NCBI GenBank assembly: GCA_002292815.1
Contig: DBBX01000010.1
Location: 46,489-110,488 of the forward strand
Length of the DNA stretch: 64,000 nucleotides
DNA from: Thiotrichaceae bacterium UBA973
GTDB lineage: Bacteria > Pseudomonadota > Gammaproteobacteria > Eutrophobiales > Eutrophobiaceae
Direction: 5' to 3'
Each line of letters starts with the position of its first letter. Position 1 is the first letter of the stretch. This document shows positions 9,561-18,067 of the stretch, one piece after another. Below the pieces are notes generated by a model that did not search any database, was not told where the DNA came from, and saw only the letters and a list, made by a program, of their open reading frames with translations. Both the position numbers and the translations under genes were made by a program.

Positions 9561-10343
9561 ATGCGTATTGTCTCAACTACCTGTTCCAATACAGAGATTG
9601 TTTGTGCACTAGGTTGTGCAGAATATTTAGTCGGTGTTGATAACCACTCCGATCACCCAGAAGAAGTCGTCTCCAGCTTGCCAAGAGTAGGGCCTGATCT
9701 TCAAGTTGATGCAGAAGTAATTTCCCAACTGAAACCTGATCTAGTATTGGCTTCCTTAACTGTCCCAGGTCACGAGAAGGTTATCGATTCTTTAAAACAT
9801 GCAGGATTACCTTATTGGGCATCTGCCCCAGAATCATTAGCAGCGGTATACCAGGATATTGATGACATTGCACAACAGTTAGGTGTTGCCGATCGCGGCA
9901 CACAATTGATTGAAGATATGCAACAGGAAATTAGACCAGTCGATGATTCAGGTAAGCAGCGTCCTTCAATAGCAGTACAGTGGTGGCCAAAGCCAATCAT
10001 AGTAGCGGCAAGAAAAAGCTGGGTTCACGATCTGATCGAATTAGCAGGTGGAAGTAATGCGTTAGAAGAATTTGAAGAAATAAGTTTGCCGCTTGAGTTT
10101 GAACAATTTTCCAAGTTGAATCCAGACATCATTGCCATCTCATGGTGTGGTGTTAAAGAAGATAAATATCGCCCCTCGGTAATAAGTGATAATCCATCGT
10201 TAAGTTCTGTATCAGCTGTTCGAAATCAACGATTAGTTTCAATTTCCGAAGCATTCTTGGGTAGACCTTCAGTGCGATTGGTTGAAGGCTATAAGCTGTT
10301 GAAAGCTGCAGTGGATAAGTATAATCAAGAAACTAGTTTGTGA
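9561..10343 (+). CDS. BtuF-like corrinoid-binding protein without signal peptide
   Basis: The 260-residue product matches the helical-backbone substrate-binding fold of BtuF/FepB proteins: N-terminal RIVSTTCSNTEIVCALG, then VGVDNHSDHPEEV, SLPRVGPDLQVDAEVI and LKPDLVLAS. The start at 9561 places the family core at residue 2, so there is no Sec or lipoprotein leader, unlike a periplasmic BtuF. It begins 13 bases after the icmF stop and is surely co-transcribed. Family and location together suggest it handles cobalamin, perhaps in the cytoplasm for the mutase, but no transporter genes are adjacent. Similar leaderless members are often annotated simply as cobalamin-binding protein. Binding is not proven by sequence. 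Confidence 0.82.
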   Translation: MRIVSTTCSNTEIVCALGCAEYLVGVDNHSDHPEEVVSSLPRVGPDLQVDAEVISQLKPDLVLASLTVPGHEKVIDSLKHAGLPYWASAPESLAAVYQDIDDIAQQLGVADRGTQLIEDMQQEIRPVDDSGKQRPSIAVQWWPKPIIVAARKSWVHDLIELAGGSNALEEFEEISLPLEFEQFSKLNPDIIAISWCGVKEDKYRPSVISDNPSLSSVSAVRNQRLVSISEAFLGRPSVRLVEGYKLLKAAVDKYNQETSL

Positions 10344-10347
10344 AATT

Positions 10348-10378
10348 AATCATTTAGACCTTTCTGGGTCAAATCATT
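10348..10378. terminator. Imperfect hairpin between convergent genes
   Basis: AATCATTTAGACC and GGTCAAATCATT form an imperfect stem around a 6-base loop in the 33-base gap between the BtuF-like gene and the lipoyl-domain gene. No strong T run follows on either strand, so termination is a guess from position. Confidence 0.35.
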
Positions 10379-10604
10379 ATTCTATAGTGGCGATAATATC
10401 GCCTTCTTTTAAAACCACTTCACATTCTTTCTTGATAGTTAATTTTCCAGCGCAGGGCGCAGGAAATTCAAGCGATGCTTTTTCAATCATGATATCTGCT
10501 AGTACGGCATCTTTTTCTACATCATCACCATCTTCGAAATACCAAGCAACAATGACCGCTTCTGCACCATCTTCAACAATATCGTTTGTAATTATTATAT
10601 CCAT
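10377..10604 (-). CDS. Stand-alone lipoyl-domain protein
   Basis: The 75-residue product is a single biotin/lipoyl-attachment domain: AVIVAWYFEDGDDVEKDA, the hairpin IEKASLEFPAPCAGKL with the lysine expected to carry lipoate, and a C-terminal half ending VVLKEGDIIATIE. There is no E2 acyltransferase core or peripheral-subunit-binding domain. It is the last gene of an operon with E1 alpha and E1 beta (4 bases after E1 beta), so it should accept the acyl or acetyl group from that E1. As the only lipoyl protein here, it would have to hand the group to an E2 or E3 encoded elsewhere or to an unconventional partner. Its gene touches the hairpin separating it from the convergent BtuF-like gene. Confidence 0.88.
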   Translation of the reverse strand: MDIIITNDIVEDGAEAVIVAWYFEDGDDVEKDAVLADIMIEKASLEFPAPCAGKLTIKKECEVVLKEGDIIATIE

Positions 10605-10608
10605 GTTA

Positions 10609-11625
10609 TTAATCCTTCATCATATCTTTGACGGTATTAAAAATTTTATCTTTGTTTGGTAGTGCGAATTGTTCCATCGCACGGGTAAAGGGTATTGGAA
10701 TATCCGGGAATGCAATTCGTTGTGGAGATGTTTTGAAAACACTGCTGTCTTGTTCTGCAACCGATGAAATAATTTCACCACTAACACCGTAGCTGATGTA
10801 ATCATCATCAATTACTAATAGACGGCCAGTCTTGGAAACTGAATTAAATACCGTGTCACGATCTAGTGGCACTAAAGTTCGCAGGTCAACAACTTCTGCC
10901 TCAACACCCTCTTTAGCTAAGGCTTCTGCTGCATCAAGCGCCATGTGAACTGTTACACCCAAGCCAACGAGAGTGATGTCTTTACCTTCGCGAACAATGG
11001 CAGCTTCACCAAAGGGAATGCCATAGGTTTCTTTTGGCACATCCACGATTGAACCTTTAACAGTACCTAGCCAGCCCATACCTTGTAGGTTTTTATGAAG
11101 CATGAAAATAACTGGATTATCATCGGCTACAGCGGTATGCATTAGGCCTTTTGCATCATACGCATTTGAAGGAACAACTACCTTCATTCCTGGCAAATGC
11201 GCAAAGGTGCCGTATAAACATTGGCTGTGTTGTCCTGCATCACCATAACCACCACCGACTGAGGTCATCAGCACCATAGGAATAGGTTGATTGCCTCCTG
11301 AGAAATAGCAATTTTTAGCTGCAAGATTATAAATAGCGTCCATGCAAACGCCGAAAAAATCGACAAACATGAGTTCTACTATCGGGCGCATCCCTACCGC
11401 AGCGGCACCTACTGCAGAGCCAATAAAGGCTGTCTCCGAGATAGGGGTATCACGAACTCGTTCAGGCCCGAATTTATCCAGCAAACCGGTTGTGGTGCCA
11501 AAGACGCCTCCGAGTTTGGCAATATCTTCGCCCATGACAAAAACATTATTATCAGCTTCCATTTCTTGAGAAATAGCTTCACTGATTGCCTTCGCGGTGG
11601 TTAATTTACGTTTTGGTGTGGCCAT
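10609..11625 (-). CDS. 2-oxoacid (acetoin-type) dehydrogenase E1 component, beta subunit
   Basis: The 338-residue protein aligns with the thiamine-diphosphate E1 beta family over its full length: AISEAISQEMEADNNVFVMGEDI, GPERVRDTPISETAFIGSAVGAA spread over the first 80 residues, VMTSVGGGYGDAGQHSQ, and the C-terminal transketolase domain with DLRTLVPLD. With the alpha subunit it decarboxylates a 2-oxoacid or cleaves acetoin and transfers the product to lipoate. Length and sequence resemble AcoB/PdhB. It lies 9 bases after E1 alpha and 4 bases before the lipoyl-domain gene, with GGAGAGAAT just before its ATG. Substrate is undetermined. Confidence 0.92.
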   Translation of the reverse strand: MATPKRKLTTAKAISEAISQEMEADNNVFVMGEDIAKLGGVFGTTTGLLDKFGPERVRDTPISETAFIGSAVGAAAVGMRPIVELMFVDFFGVCMDAIYNLAAKNCYFSGGNQPIPMVLMTSVGGGYGDAGQHSQCLYGTFAHLPGMKVVVPSNAYDAKGLMHTAVADDNPVIFMLHKNLQGMGWLGTVKGSIVDVPKETYGIPFGEAAIVREGKDITLVGLGVTVHMALDAAEALAKEGVEAEVVDLRTLVPLDRDTVFNSVSKTGRLLVIDDDYISYGVSGEIISSVAEQDSSVFKTSPQRIAFPDIPIPFTRAMEQFALPNKDKIFNTVKDMMKD

Positions 11626-11634
11626 TATTCTCTC

Positions 11635-12621
11635 CTAAGCAAAGACTTTTTCTAGTGCTTCAGCGGGTTCGGGTTCAGCTGCTGCCCGGGCAAACTCAAA
11701 GGCCTCATCGACCTCGGTATGCATAGCATTCTCAATGTTCTTCAGGGCAGCTTCATCTAAGGCGCCACTCTCTAATAAATGAGTTCGAAACGCTGGAATA
11801 GGGTCTTTCGAGAAAAGACCATCTTTTTCACCCTCAGGGCGATAGGCTTCAGCATCGCCCATAAAGTGGCCAGCCAAACGATAAGTTTCTATTTCTATCA
11901 GACTAGGACCATCTCCCGCCCGTGCTCTGTTAATAGCACGTTCTGCAGCAGCGTAAATAGCCAAAGGGTCATTGCCTTCTACATATTCACCGGGGATTCC
12001 ATAGGCTGCCGCACGGACATCGTTTCTAGGTACTGCTGTTGCGTCTGTTTTTGCGACAGAGATGCCCCAGGCATTGTCTTCAATAATACAAACAAAGGGG
12101 AGATTCCATACTGCGGCAAGGTTCATGGTTTCATGAAAGGCCCCTTGGTTAGCAGCGCCTTCGCCAATAAAGGCGATAGCAACACCGGGCTCATTGCGCA
12201 GTTTTCGTGCCAGCGCTACTCCCGCTGCAGGACCCATACCTTCAGCAATGATGCCGCTACAGGCAAAATTCACATCGGTATCAAATAAATGCATATGACC
12301 ACCGCGACCGCCAGATAGGCCCGTCTTCTTACCAAATATCTCTGCAGTCATAGCCTTTAAATTAACACCCTTGGCTATGGCGATATGGTGTGGTCGATGA
12401 GTTGCAAATACTGCATCGTCGGCATTGAGGTGGGCACAAACACCAACAGCGCAGGGTTCCTGGCCATTAGAAAGGTGCATTTCGCCGGGGACAGGGCCGT
12501 TGGCCATGTTAAATACGGGTTGCTTGCCTTCTAGATAAGCAGCCTCCATGCATTCTTCGTAATAACGGCTTTTGAACATATTTTCATACATCCAGCTCTG
12601 CTTCTTTGCATCGGCTTGCAT
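11635..12621 (-). CDS. 2-oxoacid (acetoin-type) dehydrogenase E1 component, alpha subunit
   Basis: The 328-residue protein carries the thiamine-diphosphate motif GEGAANQGAFHE...EDNAWGIS (about residues 153-185), the family sequences HRPHHIAIAKGV and GGRGGHMHLFD, and the phosphorylation-loop-like region ETYRLAGHFMGDAEAYR. It forms the E1 heterotetramer with the next gene. The length is that of AcoA/PdhA subunits. GGAGATCCTCTCG precedes the ATG on the reverse strand. As first gene of the three-gene operon its promoter must lie in the 280-base divergent gap shared with the luciferase-like gene. Acetoin, pyruvate and branched 2-oxoacids are all possible substrates. Confidence 0.92.
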   Translation of the reverse strand: MQADAKKQSWMYENMFKSRYYEECMEAAYLEGKQPVFNMANGPVPGEMHLSNGQEPCAVGVCAHLNADDAVFATHRPHHIAIAKGVNLKAMTAEIFGKKTGLSGGRGGHMHLFDTDVNFACSGIIAEGMGPAAGVALARKLRNEPGVAIAFIGEGAANQGAFHETMNLAAVWNLPFVCIIEDNAWGISVAKTDATAVPRNDVRAAAYGIPGEYVEGNDPLAIYAAAERAINRARAGDGPSLIEIETYRLAGHFMGDAEAYRPEGEKDGLFSKDPIPAFRTHLLESGALDEAALKNIENAMHTEVDEAFEFARAAAEPEPAEALEKVFA

Positions 12622-12901
12622 CGAGAGGATCTCCTGGTCAATTTAGTCAAAATTAAACTGTTACGATTTTTACATCATATAACCTCTGGTCTTATTTACA
12701 AACCTGAAGATTTTTTAGAGGCACAAAATTCATAGTGTATGAACTACATTGATACAGAAGAGGAATGAAGTACTCAATAAAGCTAATTCGTTTGTAAAAA
12801 CTAAATTTCGCTGTACAGTTCAATCACTTTTTTGCAGCAATTCAAGAATCAGAATTGTTATAAACAAAATGACGCACTAAAACGCAACTGGGAGGGCCTT
12901 T
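12622..12901. promoter_or_regulatory. Divergent intergenic region between E1 operon and LLM oxidoreductase
   Basis: The 280-base gap separates two divergent transcription units and must contain both promoters. I see a good ribosome binding site (GGGAGGGCC) at its right end for the 12902 gene and GAGAGGATC at its left end for E1 alpha. No riboswitch, regulator gene or convincing operator repeat is apparent. Confidence 0.4.
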
Positions 12902-13873
12902 GTGCTTGAAGTAAATTCATCCGCAACCATTGAATCTGGGAACGGATTTAAACGCATGTTTGTTGAAGATAAACTATCGCTGGGAATATTTTTTCCACTT
13001 GAATCTTTCGAAAGTGATGTTCCGGCAATGCAAGATCAAGAGCGTCTTGCTAAATTGACCGAAGAATTGGGTTATGCGGCGCTTTGGTTCAGAGATGTCC
13101 CTTTACGTGATCCTAGTTTTGGTGATGTTGGTCAAATCTTTGATATCTGGGTTTATCTCAGTTGGATAGCTGCTCAGACCAAAGATATTGCACTTGCAAC
13201 AGGTTCAGTCATTTTACCGATCCGACACCCACTACATACTGCGAAAGCGGCTGCGTCTATAGACCAATTATCAAATGGCAGATTGGTATTAGGGGTTGCC
13301 TCTGGAGATAGACCTGTAGAATTCCCGGCATTTAATGTTGATATTGAGACAAGAGGCGAACTATTTAGAGACCATTTCGAAGCGATGAAACAAGCTTTGG
13401 AAGAAAATTTCCCACACATTCAGAGTCAATCATCAATTTTGAAAGGAATGGCGGACACCATACCCAAGGCGGTAGGTAAATTACCATTTCTGGTTACCGG
13501 AAACAGCCAGCAGAATTTAGGTTGGATAGCAGCTAATGCAGACGGTTGGATTACTTATCCACGGCCTATTAATCAGCAAGCGAACAAAATACAAGAATGG
13601 CGTGAAGAGTTGAAAAAAAATGCTAATGAACAATTCAAACCGTTTGCGCAATCGTTTTATATTGATTTAAGCGAAGATCCTGACGAAGCACCGACACCAA
13701 TTCACCTTGGCTTCAGGGCTGGTACTAAAGTACTGACTGAATTTCTGAAACAATGTCAGCTTATTGGGGTAAACCATGTGGCCTTGAATCTTAAAATCGG
13801 CAAACGACCGGCTGAAGAAGTTATTGCTGAAATCGGTGAGACAGTGCTCCCAAACTTTAGAATCAATTATTAA
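12902..13873 (+). CDS. LLM-class (luciferase-like) flavin-dependent oxidoreductase
   Basis: The 323-residue protein starts at GTG 12902 with GGGAGG spaced 6-7 bases upstream. It shows the bacterial luciferase/F420-FMN TIM-barrel signature: LTEELGYAALWFRDVP, KDIALATGSVILPIRHPLH split over two strands, SIDQLSNGRLVLGVASGDRP, and the C-terminal GVNHVALNLK. Such enzymes use FMN or F420 to oxygenate or oxidise small organic molecules. A 20-residue N-terminal extension precedes the barrel. It is followed after 25 bases by the TIM-barrel isomerase-like gene and faces the E1-lipoyl operon, so the four genes may share a substrate. The substrate cannot be read from sequence. Confidence 0.88.
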   Translation: MLEVNSSATIESGNGFKRMFVEDKLSLGIFFPLESFESDVPAMQDQERLAKLTEELGYAALWFRDVPLRDPSFGDVGQIFDIWVYLSWIAAQTKDIALATGSVILPIRHPLHTAKAAASIDQLSNGRLVLGVASGDRPVEFPAFNVDIETRGELFRDHFEAMKQALEENFPHIQSQSSILKGMADTIPKAVGKLPFLVTGNSQQNLGWIAANADGWITYPRPINQQANKIQEWREELKKNANEQFKPFAQSFYIDLSEDPDEAPTPIHLGFRAGTKVLTEFLKQCQLIGVNHVALNLKIGKRPAEEVIAEIGETVLPNFRINY

Positions 13874-13898
13874 ATAGTTACAAACGAAGAGAAAAAAG

Positions 13899-14744
13899 AT
13901 GATCAATAAAATTTATGCTATGGATTTCGCCTTTTACAATACACAAGGCGTCTACGATTTTGATGCTCAGTGCGAAATGGTTAAAGAGATTGGCTATGAT
14001 GGAATTCATCGTTCCATCTGGGATGGCACGCGCTGGCAAACTGCAGACGTCCTCGCTACAGTTAAAGAAAAGCATGATCTTGATGCTACAGGCATTTATA
14101 TTGTCCTTGATTTAGATTACCCGACAGATCACCCGCATAATAGTGGCATTCTGACGCTACTTGAAAACATAGAAGGTTGTACTCAAATAGATCTATCCAT
14201 ACGCAGTGCTGGCAAGGGGATAACGCCGTCTTCAACGCAAGGAGATAAGCCTGTCAGTGAATGGCTAAGGCAGGCGTTGGCAATATGTGAGCGTCGCGGT
14301 ATTGATATACTTTTATATACACACATAAAATTTTGGCTAGAACGACATAGTGATGCGGTTCGTTTATGCAGGGCAATCAACCATCCCAACCTTGGGATTG
14401 TGTTCACGAGTTTCCATTGGTATGCATTAGAAGGGGGCAGCCCAAGCCGCGTTCTCAACGAGATTTATCCTTTTCTACGTAAGGTGCATTTGTCAGGTAG
14501 TCGACAAAGTCCGCTGGGATTCGCCGGTGTTGCCACAGTAGAGCCCCTGGATGTGGGCGAATTAGACAACTTTGCCATCATTGGCGCCTTAAAAAATAAA
14601 GGTTACGAAGGTATGTTCGGTTATCTTGGTTGGGAAGAGGGGGGAGATCCCTATGTGAAATTAAAAAGATCACATGATGTGCTTCGAGATATGATTAAAC
14701 GCGCTGACGATCACCCAGATTGGACAAGTCATGTCCCCGTTTAA
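13899..14744 (+). CDS. Sugar phosphate isomerase/epimerase-like TIM-barrel protein
   Basis: The 281-residue product matches the xylose-isomerase-like / AP-endonuclease-2 TIM-barrel family: CEMVKEIGYDGIHRSIWDG near the start, ERRGIDILLYTHIKFW in the middle, FHWYALEGG, a KVHLSG strand and GYLGWEEGGDPY at the end. The His, Asp and Glu in these strands are candidate metal ligands. Members isomerise or epimerise sugars and inositol derivatives, and others are dehydratases. AAGAGAAAAAAG precedes the ATG. It is co-directional with the flavin oxidoreductase 25 bases upstream and is probably its operon partner. No leader peptide, so cytoplasmic. Confidence 0.8.
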   Translation: MINKIYAMDFAFYNTQGVYDFDAQCEMVKEIGYDGIHRSIWDGTRWQTADVLATVKEKHDLDATGIYIVLDLDYPTDHPHNSGILTLLENIEGCTQIDLSIRSAGKGITPSSTQGDKPVSEWLRQALAICERRGIDILLYTHIKFWLERHSDAVRLCRAINHPNLGIVFTSFHWYALEGGSPSRVLNEIYPFLRKVHLSGSRQSPLGFAGVATVEPLDVGELDNFAIIGALKNKGYEGMFGYLGWEEGGDPYVKLKRSHDVLRDMIKRADDHPDWTSHVPV

Positions 14745-15027
14745 AGTTATGTAAAATGGGACATCAACACTCGTCATTGTAGGTGTTAAATATTGCTCAT
14801 ATGCCTTTAGAGCGTGTCCTCATAAAGCCATAACGGGCAATCACATCCGGGGTGTGTTAATGCTCCCGAAATTGCTAGATTAATTTTCTTCGATTCTTGG
14901 GTGAATATCACATACTATTAAGCATTGGCCTGTTTTGTTTAATGTCTTCCAAGACTAATGAAAAAAGTAATGATTATTGAAACCATAAATGCATGGTCTT
15001 CTAATTCTCAATAAGAGGAGAAACAAG

Positions 15028-15582
15028 ATGTCAGATCGAATATTGAAATTACTCGTTATTATTTTATTTTCTATTTGTTCCTTTTCAGTTAACGCTGAAC
15101 CTGCCGAGCCTGAGCAAGCCAGCACATGCTCCATGAATAATAGCAAACTGGAAGAGATCATTCTTCGTTTGGACAAGGCCCCTGAAGGCGGCGATGGCTT
15201 ATGGCAATTAAAAGTGGGCAATCATGCCGTTACTGTCATCACCGATGAGGATGCTGATCGAATGCGTATCGTTGTTCCCATCACGGAAACATCCGAACTC
15301 TCTGAGAAACACCTGTATCGAATCATGCAAGCAAACTTTGATAGCACTTTAGATGCACGGTATGCCATAGCCAAAGAAATATTATGGAGTGCTTATATAC
15401 ATCCGCTATCAACGTTAAGCGATGAAGACTTTTTAAGTGGACTGGGACAAACAGTCAACCTTGTTGATACTTTTGGCGGTAGCTTTTCTTCTGGCTCAAG
15501 CACCTTTATCGGTGGTGATACTAGTGACTTGAAAGAAAAAGAATTAATAAAAGAACTGCTAAAGAAGGGAAAAGCAATATAA
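15028..15582 (+). CDS. Secreted YbjN-like domain protein
   Basis: I start at ATG 15028, which has AAGAGGAG seven bases upstream and gives a normal Sec signal peptide (residues 1-23, ending VNA-EP); an in-frame ATG at 14989 lacks these. The 184-residue product has one compact alpha/beta domain, with AVTVITDEDADRMRIVVP followed by a helix LYRIMQANFDSTLDARYAIA and ILWSAYIHPLSTLSDEDFL. This resembles the YbjN / type III chaperone-like domain. The C-terminus is Gly/Ser-rich then charged (LKEKELIKELLKKGKA). It lies 29 bases before the HerA-like ATPase on the same strand. Role unknown, and the family call is from pattern only. Confidence 0.65.
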   Translation: MSDRILKLLVIILFSICSFSVNAEPAEPEQASTCSMNNSKLEEIILRLDKAPEGGDGLWQLKVGNHAVTVITDEDADRMRIVVPITETSELSEKHLYRIMQANFDSTLDARYAIAKEILWSAYIHPLSTLSDEDFLSGLGQTVNLVDTFGGSFSSGSSTFIGGDTSDLKEKELIKELLKKGKAI

Positions 15583-15611
15583 AGCGATCATGAATTTAAA
15601 ATAAAATAACT

Positions 15612-17084
15612 ATGAATAAAAAAACACACATAGCGATTGGTGGTGCTAACGGACAGCTTATAAGCCAACTCGCAAAACTCAGTAATCGTCACGGTATGAT
15701 TGCCGGTGCTACAGGCACAGGTAAGACTGTAACATTGCAAATACTGGCAGAAGGATTTTCACAATTGGGTGTGCCAGTATTTGTAGCAGATATAAAAGGT
15801 GATTTATCCGGACTTGCAAAAGCAGGCGCGCCCCATCCCAAGATTGATGAACGCCTTGCCGAGATCCCGATTAAAGATTTTGCCTTCAATGCAAACCCGG
15901 TTGTGTTTTGGGATATGTTTGGGAAAAAAGGACATCCGATTCGAACAACTATCTCGGAAATGGGACCGTTGTTGTTATCGAATTTACTAGAACTAAATGA
16001 TACTCAGAGCGGTATCCTCTATGCCTGCTTCAGTATTGCGGATGACGAAGGTTTGTTATTGCTAGATCTTAAAGATCTACGTTCGATGCTCAGTTGGATG
16101 GCTGAAAATGCCAGTGAGCTAAGCTCAAATTACGGTAATATCTCTAAAGCCAGTGTCGCTGCGATTCAGCGTAGATTGTTAGTTCTTGATGCGCAAGGCG
16201 CAAAGAATTTTTTCGGCGAACCTGCATTAGAGTTACGCGACCTAATGCAAAGAGATGAAGATGGTCGTGGTATTATTAATATACTTGATGCGACCAAACT
16301 GTCATCGCAATCACCAAAACTCTATGCTTCATTTCTACTATGGTTGTTGTCAGAGTTGTTTGAACAACTACCCGAAGTAGGGGATGCTAAAAAACCAAAA
16401 TTAGTATTCTTTTTTGATGAAGCGCACTTATTATTTGATCGAGCACCGCGTTCATTAGTCGATAAAATCGAACAAGTTGTTCGCTTGATTCGCTCCAAAG
16501 GTGTGGGTATATATTTCATAAGTCAAAACCCCACTGATATTCCTGAAGATATATTAGGGCAACTCGGTTTACGTATTCAGCATGCCTTGCGAGCCTTTAC
16601 TCCAAAGGATAAAAAAGTTGTTAAGACCGTTGCTGAAACATTTCGTCCAAATCCAAGCTTTGATTGTAAACAAATTATTACTGAGCTGGGTACAGGTGAA
16701 GCACTGGTTTCTGTTCTTGATGAAAAGGGTAGTCCTACACCAGTTGAGCGTACTTTAATCAGACCGCCGCAATCACGTATAGGACCATTAAAAGCAGCAG
16801 AGCGCACCGTGGTGATTGAAAACTCAATTATTGGTGATAGTTACAATGAATCTTTGGATAGGAATTCAGCGCATGAGATATTACAAAAGCGTGCAAAGAA
16901 GACTGTGCAAAAAGTAGAGAAGGTCCAGGCAAAGCAAACTGCAAAGATAAAACAACCTGCTCAACGACGAAGTAACCGACAGGGTATTGGAGAAGCGATG
17001 ATGAAAAGTGTCGCGCGAAGTATGGGGAGTGCCTTGGGACGGAAAATTATTCGTGGAATTTTAGGTTCAATGTTTGGGAAATAA
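15612..17084 (+). CDS. HerA-like ATPase, DUF853 family (YjgR type)
   Basis: The 490-residue protein has Walker A GATGTGKT at about residues 34-41 and Walker B LVFFFDEAHLLFD at about 276-288, followed by the arginine-containing SKGVGIYFISQNPTDIPEDI. These define the DUF853 branch of HerA/FtsK-like P-loop ATPases found widely in proteobacteria. E. coli YjgR has this architecture, and its function is not established. The C-terminal tail is basic and repetitive (KKTVQKVEKVQAKQT) before a Gly-rich end GRKIIRGILGSMFG. It follows the secreted YbjN-like gene and precedes a UbiA prenyltransferase by 53 bases. Likely cytoplasmic and nucleic-acid related, by analogy only. Confidence 0.88.
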   Translation: MNKKTHIAIGGANGQLISQLAKLSNRHGMIAGATGTGKTVTLQILAEGFSQLGVPVFVADIKGDLSGLAKAGAPHPKIDERLAEIPIKDFAFNANPVVFWDMFGKKGHPIRTTISEMGPLLLSNLLELNDTQSGILYACFSIADDEGLLLLDLKDLRSMLSWMAENASELSSNYGNISKASVAAIQRRLLVLDAQGAKNFFGEPALELRDLMQRDEDGRGIINILDATKLSSQSPKLYASFLLWLLSELFEQLPEVGDAKKPKLVFFFDEAHLLFDRAPRSLVDKIEQVVRLIRSKGVGIYFISQNPTDIPEDILGQLGLRIQHALRAFTPKDKKVVKTVAETFRPNPSFDCKQIITELGTGEALVSVLDEKGSPTPVERTLIRPPQSRIGPLKAAERTVVIENSIIGDSYNESLDRNSAHEILQKRAKKTVQKVEKVQAKQTAKIKQPAQRRSNRQGIGEAMMKSVARSMGSALGRKIIRGILGSMFGK

Positions 17085-17137
17085 TCATACATCAACCTGT
17101 CCGCGGTTCTTGATTAGTAGTTAAAGATAATTAAACG

Positions 17138-18031
17138 ATGCAAATTAAAATTTTGCTTCAGACAATTCGCGTACCTTTTCTCGTGTTAACACCGGTCTGT
17201 ATCTTTTTAGGGGTTAGCACTGCATACGCAATCCATCCTCCGATTGATTTATTTACAGTCATAATAATATTATTCGGTGCTATTGCCGCTCATATTAGTG
17301 TTAACACGCTTAATGAATACTATGACTTTAAGAGTGGCTTGGATCTGATTACCAAGAAAACAGCTTTTAGCGGTGGTAGCGGAGCGTTGCCAGATAATCC
17401 TGACATGGCCAAATCAGTATTAGTTCTTGGTTTGGTATCGTTAGCGGCGACGATTATCATCGGCGTGAGTCTTGTGCTTGAACATGGTATGGAAATTATG
17501 CCGATTGGTTTAGTTGGTGTAGTTCTTATAATTGCGTATACAAAATGGATTAACCGTTTTCCCTTCTTATGTCTTATTGCCCCAGGATTGGGATTTGGGG
17601 TGCTTATGGTTGTTGGTACTAATGTTGTTTTAACCGGTGGAAATTCCTACCTAGCGTGGATGATCGCACTTGTGCCTTTTTTACTAGTCAACAATCTTCT
17701 CTTATTAAATCAGTATCCAGATATAGAAGCTGATTCAACTATTGGAAGAAATACTTTCCCTATTTTCTACGGTATAAAAAACAGTAACATTGTTTATGCC
17801 ATTTTTATGCTGTCTGCATATTCATTGATTGTTTATTTCATTTTCAGTGAGACTATCCCAAGCTTGAGTGTCATCGCTCTCATCCCTGTATTGTTTTCGA
17901 TATATTCACTTTTAGGAGCAATAAAATTCGGCGCAAGAATTGGTGCACACTCTAAATATTTGGCAACAAATGTAGCAGCGGCATTATTAACGCCATTACT
18001 ACTTGGGGTATCTATTGTCTGTGGTCAATAA
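17138..18031 (+). CDS. UbiA-family prenyltransferase
   Basis: The 297-residue integral membrane protein has eight or nine hydrophobic segments and the two Asp-rich prenyl-diphosphate motifs of the UbiA superfamily: NTLNEYYDFKSGLD (about 57-70) and NQYPDIEADSTIGR (about 189-202). Sequence style is closest to the MenA-like 1,4-dihydroxy-2-naphthoate branch, but no menaquinone genes are nearby, so the aromatic acceptor is open. Enzymes of this group attach polyprenyl chains to aromatic rings at the inner membrane for quinones and related lipids. It is followed by the TrmH-type methyltransferase 36 bases later. Confidence 0.85.
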   Translation: MQIKILLQTIRVPFLVLTPVCIFLGVSTAYAIHPPIDLFTVIIILFGAIAAHISVNTLNEYYDFKSGLDLITKKTAFSGGSGALPDNPDMAKSVLVLGLVSLAATIIIGVSLVLEHGMEIMPIGLVGVVLIIAYTKWINRFPFLCLIAPGLGFGVLMVVGTNVVLTGGNSYLAWMIALVPFLLVNNLLLLNQYPDIEADSTIGRNTFPIFYGIKNSNIVYAIFMLSAYSLIVYFIFSETIPSLSVIALIPVLFSIYSLLGAIKFGARIGAHSKYLATNVAAALLTPLLLGVSIVCGQ

Positions 18032-18067
18032 TTTATTAAAACAATCAACCTCGTGTGTGAATACTAA

